DNA from: Antennarius striatus
Lineage: Eukaryota > Chordata > Actinopteri > Lophiiformes > Antennariidae
Direction: 5' to 3'
NCBI RefSeq assembly: GCF_040054535.1
Contig: NC_090788.1
Span: forward strand, 488,501 to 552,500
DNA length: 64,000 bases
Shown one piece after another: positions 12,774 through 38,300 of the stretch; positions within the stretch are counted from its first letter, which is position 1; every line of letters starts with the position of its first letter. Below the pieces are notes generated by a model. The model had not been told where the DNA came from. It worked only from the letters and a program-made list of their open reading frames with translations, and made no database searches. The position numbers and the translations under genes were made by a program.

Positions 12774-13528
12774 TGCCTCCTGTTATGACACGCGGGGGTC
12801 GGACGAGGTGAGGGGGAGGGACTTGATCCTGTCTACAGCACTAACGTGTCATGGTTAACTCCAGAGGCCACGCCTCCATCCCGTCGGTACGTTGACAGGC
12901 CGCCGTCGCCTACATTACATGAATATTAATGATCATCGGTCGTCGTCGCCGCCTCCTTGACGACGGGAGCGTCTGACAGGAAATGAGGTCATCAGTCATC
13001 CTGAACACGTTACCTTTAACCAAACTGTCTGATTCCTTGTTTTCTGCCTAGCAACAGAGGAAGACCACGAGGGGAGGGGCCAGTAATGACCCGCCTCTTT
13101 AAAAGGCGCGGCTCACGCCACAGCTAATGCTAACGCTAACGCTAGCAGAAGATAACGACGTACCTTCTGCCACAGCGACTCTCTGGACGCCAGGCTGGAG
13201 CACGCCGCCACGAACCAGCAGTTACCCAGCTGCCCCTGGTGCAGGTCGTGGGCGCTGATGCCGTCCACGAACAGGTGGGGGTCGTCACACAGCTCCTGGG
13301 GACGGGACGGACCAATCAGGACGTGATAGGAACACAGGGCGGCGGCGTCACGCCTTCACTCACCCGCGGCCGCTTCCAGACGACGCGTCCGATCCGGTTG
13401 CCGTGGAGAAACAGCGAGTCGTCGACGGCGGGGAAGCGGGGGTCCTCGAAGAGCAGGCCGCTCTGCAGAGCCCCCCGCTTCAGGGCCGAGTACTGCTGCC
13501 CATCGAAGGCCTTCACCGACGAGAACAT
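3708..13528 (-). CDS. capn5: Calpain-5, complete, 12 coding exons
   Basis: Calcium-dependent, non-classical cysteine protease (papain-like core, CBSW domain, C-terminal C2 domain, no penta-EF hand). Coding exons from 5' to 3' on minus: 13528-13364, 13295-13164, 11109-10901, 10780-10588, 10072-9879, 7772-7695, 7504-7309, 7235-7113, 7048-6852, 6789-6668, 4104-3968, 3890-3708. All have AG/GT borders and phases close exactly to 642 aa (human is 640). The start is the MFSSVKAFD methionine, just after an acceptor at 13538. The catalytic triad is visible: Cys81 in QGQLGNCW, His252 in VKGHAYAV, Asn284 in RNPWGE, the same numbering as human. The C2 domain begins in exon 10 ([12 protein letters not shown]). 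OMP lies inside intron 2. Odd points: intron 10 holds a MITE with a 2-kb minisatellite, and the exon 5 donor is tandemly repeated. The a/b copy of the teleost duplication is not resolved. Confidence 0.96.
4168..6646. mobile_element. MITE copy 1 (TA-flanked), expanded by an internal minisatellite
   Basis: Left end CAGCTAGTCCTCAACATAC and right end, reverse-complemented, CCGCTAGTCCTCAACATAC are terminal inverted repeats, each flanked by TA (4166-4167, 6647-6648). 4385-4495 shares internal sequence with copy 2, including TTCACTCTAAA and CTAAGCTACATGCTAC. The rest is a tandem array. The right end stops about 20 bases short of the calpain-5 exon 10 donor. TA targets suggest a Tc1/mariner-type, non-autonomous element. 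Confidence 0.75.
4545..6556. repeat. 2-kb minisatellite, 28/29-bp unit, roughly 70 copies
   Basis: Units alternate between TTTACAGTATAATGACATTACTGTAGTA-like 28-mers and 29-mers with an extra G. Most 29-base units contain the exact inverted repeat GTAATG-A-CATTAC. A marker variant with ACGG recurs at 4681, 4998, 5118, 5236, 5554, 5929 and 6047, spacing 317, 120, 118, 318, 375, 118, showing higher-order duplication. Confidence 0.9.
8087..8745. repeat. Degenerate TTAGTTAAACCAGTG minisatellite
   Basis: Imperfect array of GTTAGTTAAACC(A/G)(C/G)TG-type units mixed with TTAGTTTAGTTAGTTTAAAC variants, in calpain-5 intron 5. No coding content. Confidence 0.8.
8946..9598. repeat. ACTGGTTTATACTGGTTTTA minisatellite
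   Basis: Array of CTGGTTTATA / CTGGTTTTAA / CTGGTTTGTACAGGTTTTAA modules; in the later part a module of roughly 57-60 bases repeats. In calpain-5 intron 5, just beyond the donor-bearing array. Confidence 0.85.
9640..9879 (-). repeat. capn5: 28-bp minisatellite carrying copies of the calpain-5 exon 5 splice donor
   Basis: The true exon 5 ends ...CCCTGGAGCGACAG|GTACCC (donor GT at 9878). Downstream on minus follow eight units at exact 28-base spacing, each CCCTGGAGCCACAG|GTACC, so each repeats the last exon bases with an intact GT donor at 9850, 9822, 9794, 9766, 9738, 9710, 9682 and 9654. Confidence 0.93.
11391..11900 (+). CDS. omp: Olfactory marker protein, intronless, nested in calpain-5 intron 2
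   Basis: Single-exon ORF of 169 aa matching olfactory marker protein, a small cytosolic beta-sandwich protein of mature olfactory neurons (also retinal in some fish) that shapes odour-response kinetics, reportedly through cAMP buffering. Visible family features: an N-terminal [20 protein letters not shown] helix region, [29 protein letters not shown], a [15 protein letters not shown] segment, and a C-terminal [16 protein letters not shown] core. Length is close to the mammalian 163 aa, with an extra glycine/aspartate-rich tail (about residues 158-169). It lies entirely within calpain-5 intron 2 on the opposite strand; nesting of OMP in CAPN5 is known from other vertebrates. Codons are strongly GC-ending, which also leaves spurious antisense ORFs. 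A polyadenylation signal follows at 12046. Teleosts can carry two omp paralogues; which one this is cannot be said here. Confidence 0.95.
   Translation: MSGELQLAFRPDAQLTEVMRLRVQSLQQRGARRQDGERLLLPHEAVYRLDFPTPALRFSRWSVRLAQVGRLTVTATSQLWTPDLTHLMTRQLLEPAGTFWRAAGDGGNAPVRCYDADAHEFGERIAELAAVRKVMYFLFAFAEGCSPETVDAAIAFTADGGDGGDGGRA
12046..12051 (+). terminator. omp: Polyadenylation signal of omp
   Basis: Canonical AATAAA 146 bases past the OMP stop codon, followed by a T/GT-rich tract from 12067 that could act as a downstream element. It implies a short 3' UTR ending just before the TGTTGTTTGT and GT repeats. Confidence 0.75.
12062..12165 (+). repeat. TGTTGTTTGT tandem repeat
   Basis: Imperfect TGTTGTTTGTTGTGCTGTT units immediately after the OMP polyadenylation signal. 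Confidence 0.8.
12287..12772 (+). repeat. Long interrupted (GT)n microsatellite
   Basis: About 485 bases of GT dinucleotides broken by CT/AT variants, in calpain-5 intron 2 downstream of OMP. It produces long Cys-Val frames that are not genes. Confidence 0.97.
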
Positions 13529-13555
13529 CCTGGAGCCCTGAGGACACGCCCACCG

Positions 13556-14010
13556 TCAGGAAGAACAGCAGGGGCGACACGGCTAATGCTAACGCTAACC
13601 CCACCGCCAGGTAGAACAGCAGGGGCGACACGGCTAACGCTAACGCTAACCCCACCGTCAGGTAGAACAGCAGGGGCAACACGGCTAACGCTAACGCTAA
13701 CCCCACCGTCAGGTAGAACAGCAGGGGCGACACGGCTAACGCTAACGCTAACCCCACCGTCAGGTAGAACAGCAGGGGCGACACGGCTAATGCTAACGCT
13801 AACCCCACCGTCAGGTAGAACAGCAGGGGCGACACGGCTAACGCTAACGCTAACCCCACCGTCAGGTAGAACAGCAGGGGCGACACGGCTAACGCTAACG
13901 CTAACCCCACCGTCAGGTAGAACAGCAGGGGCGACACGGCTAATGCTAATGCTAATCCCACCGTCAGGTAGAACAGCAGGGGCGACACGGCTAATGCTAA
14001 TGCTAACCCC
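13556..14010. repeat. 51-bp minisatellite, about 9 copies, upstream of the first calpain-5 coding exon
   Basis: Units of 51 bases with GCTAACGCTAACCCCACCGT and CAGGTAGAACAGCAGGGG. It abuts the acceptor of the ATG-bearing exon (13537). The period is divisible by three, so both strands stay open over long frames. Confidence 0.93.
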
Positions 14011-14097
14011 AACCTGGGAAATGAATTCAATTTTAATCCCGCTCTGGTCTGGGTCACATGACACCACTAACGGTTTCCTCCTTGCCCCGCGACGCCG

Positions 14098-14205
14098 GTT
14101 CATTAGCAATAGCTGCTTCATTAGCAATAGCTGCTTCATTAGCAATAGCTGCTTCATTAGCAATAGCTGCTTCATTAGCAATAGCTGCTTCATTAGCATT
14201 AGCCG
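14098..14205. repeat. 18-bp tandem repeat, 6 copies
   Basis: CATTAGCAATAGCTGCTT repeated six times, the last copy diverging (CATTAGCATTAGCC). Confidence 0.93.
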
Positions 14206-14689
14206 TTGCAATGCTGAATCTTTGCTGAATCAGCTTTTCTTTCTTCTCAAGGCTTCAGCAGGAGAGACGGCTAATGCTAACCTCTAGTAGCACTGATTGG
14301 CTGATTGATTGATTGATTGATTATAGCATTACTGACTGATTAAAATAAAGTGAACATACTTGTGAGACGTGTTCTTCACATTTCCTGATCAATACTGATC
14401 AATACACATCAGTATTGATCTCTGGGACCAGAAGCACCGGGTCTGAACCGGATGTCACGTTCACATCGGTCCAGGAGACGCTTCCGATCACTGATCGCGT
14501 TGATTGATCACAGTCAGATCAAACTCATTGATTTTCTCAGGTGTGGATCGGAACCAGCAGCAGCTTTATAATTAGAGTGATCAATCACGAAGCGGATCGA
14601 TGATTGGTTGACATCTGTCAGCCAATCACGTCTCCTGGAAGCAGCGCAAACGGCGCCGCTGTTTTAGCGCAACAAACGGTGCGACAGAT

Positions 14690-15120
14690 GCCCCCACCCC
14701 CCGCGACGTGTTTCCGCCGTCCGTCGGTCGGTCGGTCGCCGGAGCTCCGGGGACACCGAGCGGCTCCGAGCGGCTCCGAGCGGCTCCGAGCGGCTCCGAG
14801 CGGCTCCGAGCGGCTCCGAGCGGCTCCGAGCGGCTCCGAGCGGCTCCGGGCGGCCGCCGCCTCTCCGTCCGCAGCATCCCTCCCTCTGCACACCTGAGGC
14901 AGCGCTACCGGCTCCGTTACCTGCGCTGGGACCGGGGCCGGTTACCGGGGCTGAGGCCTCTCCCGTAGCGACGCGGTTGTCCCTCGGGTCCTCCTGGGGG
15001 GTCCGGCAGGTCCGGTTCTCTCTCCTGGCGCTCCTGGGATCCGCACCGCGTCTCCGCTCCGCTCCGCAGCGAGCAGCGTCAAGATGGCGGCGCTTAGCCG
15101 CGCCGCGCCGGAAGCCACCA
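14690..15120. promoter_or_regulatory. CpG-rich island upstream of calpain-5
   Basis: GC- and CpG-dense stretch about 1.2-1.6 kb upstream of the first coding exon of calpain-5 (minus), ahead of the divergent myosin VIIa gene (plus). It contains nine copies of a 10-bp CGGCTCCGAG unit at 14761-14850, a YY1-type AAGATGGCGGC at 15081-15091 and an ETS-type CCGGAAGC at 15108-15115, which read on plus. It most likely holds the calpain-5 transcription start; the plus-oriented YY1/ETS motifs leave open bidirectional initiation. Confidence 0.5.
14761..14850. repeat. 10-bp CGGCTCCGAG repeat in the CpG island
   Basis: Nine uninterrupted 10-base copies, the last ending GGG. It lies in the presumed calpain-5 promoter and adds 18 CpG dinucleotides. 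Confidence 0.95.
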
Positions 15121-15868
15121 GATCGGGATTTCAAAATAAAAGCATACGACGGGAGACGAAACGGTGGCTTTCTGAGAAATCCGACTAAAGATGTATTTAA
15201 AGCGGTTATACACGTGACTGTTTGTTATAAAAGTTACCGAATTAAATCGAATAATAATGTAATGAATAATGAATAATATTGATGACCAGTGATTAATGGA
15301 TAAATATAACTGAAGCCACTATTGCTATAGAACCTGTTAGCTTTATTTTCTTAACTTTACACCTTGTGTTCATTTTTTCCTTCCAAAAATATCCTGTAAC
15401 ACAAAATGTTAATTCTTCTTGATTCTAACTAACTTTGACAGCCAGCAGTTAAAAACAAGCTCCTGAAGGTAGTGTGTAGCAGCTAGCTTAGCATCCACAG
15501 ACACGCCCTGAAGGCTTTCCTGTAAACAGCATGAGTATTAATGGAAAAGTTTTAAAGTCCTTTTTGAGGTTCACTTCTTTTCTCTTGATCAATTAGTTTG
15601 TATCTGCTGTCTGATTACCGATTCATTGATTATTGCGGGTGGTTTTCCATTAGCATTAATATTTAAAGTGTCTGGCTGGTGATTGGCTGAGCTGATGACG
15701 ACACAAACGTCCAGTTCCGTAACACCTTTTATTGTGAAGGCACAAACAGGAAGTTGAACCTCGGTGGCGGCACCTGACGGTGATAGTTGTCCTCCGCTCG
15801 TGACAGGAGGCTGCGTGGGGATGGGAGGGGGTCGCAGAAGAAATGGAGTGGGGGGGGCTCTTTTATAG

Positions 15869-15880
15869 TGCGCATGCGCA
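15869..15880. promoter_or_regulatory. NRF1-like palindrome
   Basis: TGCGCATGCGCA is a perfect 12-bp palindrome matching the NRF1 consensus. It lies eight bases after a TATA-like TTTTATA and about 0.8 kb downstream of the CpG island. No coding sequence follows directly. It could mark a promoter for either neighbour. Confidence 0.4.
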
Positions 15881-16499
15881 GTTCTCACAGGCCCGCTGTA
15901 ATCTTATTTGCTGGTAATAACAAAGGAATCGATCCGGTGTAATTAAACAACCGTCCAGCCAATCACTGAAGGGGATCGGAGTGAACATAAAGATTGATTT
16001 TTATTAATGTAGCAGAGACAACAAACATCTGATCAATTATTAACAGGAGCTGATTGATCAGATTAACTACAGTTCAGGTTTAAGAGACGAACATAAAACC
16101 GTCCTGAACGTTATAATGATCCACGGGGGGTGGGGGGTCTGGATCGGGTTCTGTAGGATATGCCTGACTGAAAACGGGTTTTAGTTGGCCAATCAGAAGA
16201 AAGATGAGGAGACAAACCCCGCCCACAAACAAGTCAGATTATACTTTTCAGATTGTAGTTTTAGAAGCTGTGATTTCATTGGATAAAGTTGTTTTTTAAA
16301 ATCTCCTTCAAGCGTCTCCGAACCAGAACCCAACCCCCCCGTAGGGGAACCCGGTGAGGTTCCCTCCACGTTTGTGTGAAGTGATCCTTTAAGGTGACTT
16401 AGCAGCATGTGGTCACAGATGACCCGGATCAGCCCCTCCCGCTCCCCCACACTGGCTCCGCCTCTCAGCTAATCAGGATCAGCAGCCATGAGCGAGACG

Positions 16500-16762
16500 T
16501 AGAGTCTGCAGCGACCCGACCCAGACCACCAGGAAACCGGGCCAGAGGTGAGAGAACCGACCCGGAGAACCCTGGAGAACCCTAGAGAATCAGGAGAATC
16601 TGGAGAACCGAGCCGGACGGGAGTTTTCATCATCCAGCTCCTTCATCCAACCTCCACCACCATCATCCGACCCGTCCTCCCTGGACGTCCATTTCTGACG
16701 CCGTCGGCCCCCACAGCCCGGTAAACCCAGGATCAGGACCAGAACAGGAAGTGTGTCTGCAG
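16500..16762 (+). promoter_or_regulatory. myo7a: Probable non-coding first exon / promoter area of myosin VIIa
   Basis: No ORF of note. The stretch ends with a strong splice donor CTGCAG|GTAAGTGG at 16763, and the exon holding the myosin ATG is preceded by a good acceptor (TGATGTCCAG ending 17812). A 5' UTR exon ending here and joined to 17813 is the simplest reading. The 5' limit is a guess. No TATA box is evident. Confidence 0.45.
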
Positions 16763-17657
16763 GTAAGTGGGGCAGAACCGGGTCTCCAGTCGGGTCACGG
16801 TGCTGCTGGTTTAGGAAAAGCCTCTTAGACCCGTCCTGTGCCAGGTCCCATCAGGGCCTTACGTAAACCTGGACCCAGAGAGGCCGGGTCAGGATGAAGT
16901 CTGCTAGACCCCCGGGTGGTGGACCGGTACCGATCTGTGGGTCAGAGGGTCTGTGGGTCAGTCGGTACCGGTCTGGAGGTCCTCCTCCACATCTGTCTAC
17001 AAGTCACTCTGACGCTGGTGGAGATGCTGGCCTCGGTCACATGACCACCTTCTTAAAGGGGCCGCTCCGGCCGCTAACACAGAATACATTAGCGCTAAAG
17101 CTAGCAGAACCAACCAGAAACACACGTTGGAGTGACGCCACGGACGCTGCTAATAAAGTTGATCCAAACTGGATTCACCTTCATCATTATAGTTAGAATA
17201 AAACATTAAACGCTGGTCGTGTTTTATGTTGTTGGATCTAAACCGGTTCCTGGCGTCAGCCCCGATGGGGTCGCCCCATGTGGGGGCGACTGACACACAC
17301 TTGTTAAAACAGAATTACAGCCTGAACTCAGATTAGCTAAAAGCCGTTAGCCTGTTGGTCACGACGGGAGAGTCTGAGCCTGGGGTCGCCGTGAGGTCAC
17401 AGAGAGGTTAAGCTCAGAGGAATCCCGTCTGACCTTTGAGTGTGAAACACGTCGGATTCCTACGTGTGAATCAGCTGATGTCAAGCTACTGCTAACCAAT
17501 GCTAACCGCTAGCATGACTGACAGCGATAATCTGACACTAAAATTCTGTCGCTGGCAAAAAAACATGGTGGAGAGAGGAACCTCCATTCATGCTGAAGTA
17601 GCTTAGCATTGTAGCATAAATGTCTGATGTATTGACCATGAATGGGCGCTGAGATCA

Positions 17658-17741
17658 ATACGTTATCGATACGTTATCAATACGTTATCAATACGTTATC
17701 GATACGTTATCAATACGTTATCAATACGTTATCGATACGTT
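17658..17741. repeat. 11-bp ATACGTTATCA repeat, 8 copies
   Basis: Eight copies at 11-base spacing alternating ATACGTTATCA and ATACGTTATCG, about 90 bases before the myosin VIIa start codon. Confidence 0.92.
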
Positions 17742-17833
17742 GGGTTTGATTAACTCTGTTTCTTGTGGACCAGCTGACGTTCTCCGGGTTCCTCATGTCT
17801 TCTGATGTCCAGGAAGCGACGCGCGGCTGAACG

Positions 17834-34434
<16,601 letters not shown>

Positions 34435-34916
34435 GCAGACGACTGGAAACTCATCAATTCAGGCCGATCGATCAATCAATCAATGCTGCATTCACATATT
34501 TTACCCGCTGATGTTGGATTGTCTGGTCTTGAATCTTGGTTGGGACCAACGTTGGATCCAGATCATGTGACAAATGGAACTAGAGGACTATGTTGTTTGT
34601 TGTAATGGAAGCCAGCTGATTGGTGGATAACGGTGACGTTGCCATGCCAACGTATTTCACTCCTGTCCTTCCGTGTGGCACTGTCTTAACTCACGTAAAG
34701 CCTTTGGATGTGTCTCAGGTCCAGCATCAGTGTGAACCCAACAGAACCTCTGATCGATCGATCAACCTGATCTGATGATCAGAGTGTGTCATGTGACCAC
34801 AAACCCTAAAACTCAAACGTTCATTTGTTTGCGGCCAACTAGCATCAGTTCAGACCACCCTTCACTCAGTCCGTTCATCTTGAATTGTTGACGAATTTAG
34901 TGGAATATCGTGAATC

Positions 34917-34922
34917 ATTAAA
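34917..34922 (+). terminator. myo7a: Possible polyadenylation signal of myosin VIIa
   Basis: ATTAAA, the commonest variant signal, about 480 bases after the myosin stop and upstream of the RSF1 promoter. No canonical AATAAA was seen between 34435 and this point. Confidence 0.4.
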
Positions 34923-35294
34923 GTTCCGTTACTTTAAATGTGTTATTTTTCATTTATTACTTTATTTTGCTGCAATGAGTCGGTTTCATGACGCCACCTG
35001 TCCTCTTAGAACTCTATAAGAATAATTCACGCACTTGTTTCCGTTCATACTGTTTTCACATTGCCATCCTCCATACGGGCTCATAAATACATTATATCAA
35101 CACACTTTAACGCCTCGTAGCTCAAACCGTTCACTACAGAAGGACTACAGCTCAATTATTTGAATAAATTAATAAATAAAACTGATGCAGTTAAACATGT
35201 CGTTTATCAACTAAAATCAATTCATACATTGAATCTAAAAACCTACCTCTGTACAATTAAAAACCGACGCGGTCTGGCCTTTTATTTTGCTACA

Positions 35295-35352
35295 ACCGGA
35301 AGTGCATTTTATTCTGGCGGGCTTGACGCTCGTGAGGAAAAGATGGCTGCTT
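35295..35352 (+). promoter_or_regulatory. rsf1: RSF1 core promoter elements
   Basis: ACCGGAAGTG (ETS/GABPA class) at 35295-35304, an E2F-like TGGCGGGC shortly after, and AAGATGGC (YY1 class) overlapping the start codon. This combination is typical of TATA-less housekeeping promoters with a very short 5' UTR. It lies about 0.9 kb after the myosin VIIa stop. Confidence 0.55.
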
Positions 35353-38300
35353 CGGCGGCAATGGCGAGTTGTTCTCCTGGTTTGTGTCCAAATTACGCGG
35401 TGATTTGTTCCTTCCTGGAGCGCTACGGAGCCCTGCTGGACCTGCCGGAGCTCACCTTCCCGCAGCTGGAGCGGTATCTGCGGGACACGTCGTCAGGTGG
35501 GTCCGGGGGGGGCGCTGCTAGCGGGGGGAGGCACTTCTCCATAGCGTTCACCAGGATGCTAGCGCTAGCATGCTAGCGGCTAGGTTAGCTAGCCGTGTGT
35601 TATTGTGTGGTTTTCTAACCTCCTGGTTTGTTTAAATGCGAACCCGCCGCGACCCGGAGCCGCCGGTCGAAGCGGGAAACGCGTCGATGCTTCATTTAAC
35701 GATCACCGGGTATCGATCCGGACGGACCGCTCCGTATTTTCTCCCACTTCGGAGCGTTTGAATCGGGCTGGTTTTTTCCAGCAGCCTTTATCTGCTGTGG
35801 TAACGCAACTCGTCACAAACACAGCGGAGATGAGAGCTGGTCGCGGGGTTACCGGGGCCTCGGGGGTCGCGGGGGGTCCACGCAGCGCGGCGTGGGCTGC
35901 ACTAGACCCACGGCGGACGGGTGGTTGTCAGCGACGGGCTCGGAATTGTGTACTTTATTCACTGTTTAGTGTTTTGTGAGGTTGGAGCAGCTTCTCTTAG
36001 CGAACCGTAGAGAGACAACTTCCGGTGGTGCCTTCAAAATAAAGGTCGATTTGTCGCTTGACGCTGATTTGCTGGTGGATAAATAATTAAAATATGTTTT
36101 CGATTTAAAAAAAAAAACTTGTTTGTGTTATGATCACGTGTTTACATGATGAGTCAACTTGTTTATTTACTTATGTAGTCCCAGGTAGCTGACTTTACAC
36201 TAGCTCACTGCTGTTGTGTTTACAACCATCCATGAAGGAATTAAAACGTGTTAGTTTATTTTTGTGGTCAAACAAACATCATTGTGGAATCACAAGCAGT
36301 GGAATTATGCTTAAAAACTGGAATTATTCTTTTCAAGAAGAAATATCAAAGAAAAAAGTATCTTTAAAAATGTCTGTTATGCATCTAAGAAGATGGGTGG
36401 ATGGATGATGGATGGATGATGGACGGATGTGGCAGCAGAGGAAGAGGAACATTATCATTCACTCAAGTTTTTGCGTTGTTACATTGTTTGTTCACCTCGA
36501 TGGGAAGTAAACGACGACCTGACTGATGTTTGTCGTTGTCGTCCTTCTAGTCTTTTGCTGAACGTGTTCCATTTATGGATTGAAGTCGTGATTGGTCGAT
36601 TTGACCTGACGGGGGTGAGGGGTGTATTAGCAATGCTAGCTAGAGATCAGTGGTAACTGGAGATGGTGCTGGTTATTACTGCATGTTCTTGTTTACCAGT
36701 AAGCACCAAGCAAACAGCTCCAGCGGTTCCAGTGATGCTGGAGAGAACATCAGCAGACAGCAGCATCAGGTGTTCTGAAAACATGGAAAAGAATGCTTTT
36801 CTAAGTTTTTTATCTCATTGTTTTTGTTGTCCTTCTCATTATTCATTGTTTTCTTACCCTTTGAATCTCCTCCCTTGCATCCTTCCTCTTCTTACCATTT
36901 CTTGCATTCTCCATCTCTTCTTCCTCCTTCCTCCCTGATCTTATTGGTTGATCACAAACCAGCTGGACAGGTGCAGATAGAATCAACTGGTCTACAACTA
37001 CAAACATGGCCGTTGGTTGACGTTCAGCTGTAGCTTGATTAAACTCTCTCTTCGTCTCCTCAGTTCCGAAGCTGCTCGTCGATCTTCACGTAAAGCTGCT
37101 GAGAAAGATCGGAAAATCAGTGTCAGCAGACAGATGGGAGAAATACCTCGTCAAGGTAACCTTTGACCTTTCACACTCATTCATTCATGATGCACCATGT
37201 ACAGCTGAACGAGAAGGGCTGCTGGTTTGTCCTGCGGTTTTACTGGTGCATAGATAGTCCTCAACCTACAGTTATGAGAAGTTGCTTGTAAGTTGAATTG
37301 TTCATAATTCCATGCAGGATGATAGTTTGATATGCTGAAGCATGTTTGTTCGTATGTTGAGGATTAGTTGTATTTTCTAGTGGTGCTTCCTGTCTGATAG
37401 AAACTGTCATGAGATGAAATGTACTAAAGGTAGTTCCAGCCTCGGAGCTAATGAGGACAATCTCTCTCATCACAGCATCATACAATCCAGACAATGACCA
37501 ATCAGGACATCCCTCCAGTCTGCGCTGGGAGGAGGAAGTGATGTGCTGATTTCTGATTGTCCTTTCAGGTCTGCCAGGAGTTCAACACAACGTGGGCATG
37601 GGAACTGGAACAGAAAGGCTACAAGGAGATGCAGACGGAGTGCAAGGCGGCCATCCTGAAAGTAAAAACACCGTCGATGTTGTCCTGTCTGATTTCTAGT
37701 CTTGTTTTCTTGGTATTTTGTTTTAAAGATCATAAAGTCTCAGGGTTTACTTTTCCTCTGAAGGTGTTAGCTTCGGATGCTACGTCGTTCACCTTGATTG
37801 CTTATCGATTTCCTCTTCCTCCAGTATCTGTGTGAGTGTCAGTTTGACGAAAACGTCAAGTTCAAAACGGCCATTAATGAGGAGGACCCGGATAAGATGC
37901 GTCTGCAGCCGATTGGCCGAGACAAAGATGGGCAGATGTACTGGTTCCAACTGGACCAGGACGACAACGTTCGCGTCTACGTGGAGGAGCAGGACGACCT
38001 GGACGGCTCGTCATGGAAGTGCATCGTCAGGTAAGTGGTTCTGAAGGAACACTAAACGAACCAGGTAACACCGGGGTAACTTACCACAACTGGACCTCCT
38101 GTGTTCCCGTAGAGACCGGAATGACTTGGCTGAGGTCGTGGCTCTGCTGAAGACGCAGATCGATCCGGAGCTGCTAAAGAAGGAACCCAAACCCGACGGC
38201 GAAGAAGACAAAGAGAAAAAAGAAGGTAAAGACGTTTGGAGTCTGTGTCGCGACAGGAATCTCCAGTGCTAAGCTAAGTCCGTTTGTGTCCATCACCAGT

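Noticed and set aside
12074-12858. Cys-Val-rich frames of up to 245 codons
   Set aside because: Direct translation of the (GT)n microsatellite.
13356-14287. Frames of 230-290 codons on both strands over the 51-bp array
   Set aside because: Repeat-driven; they read into the calpain-5 exon in the wrong frame.
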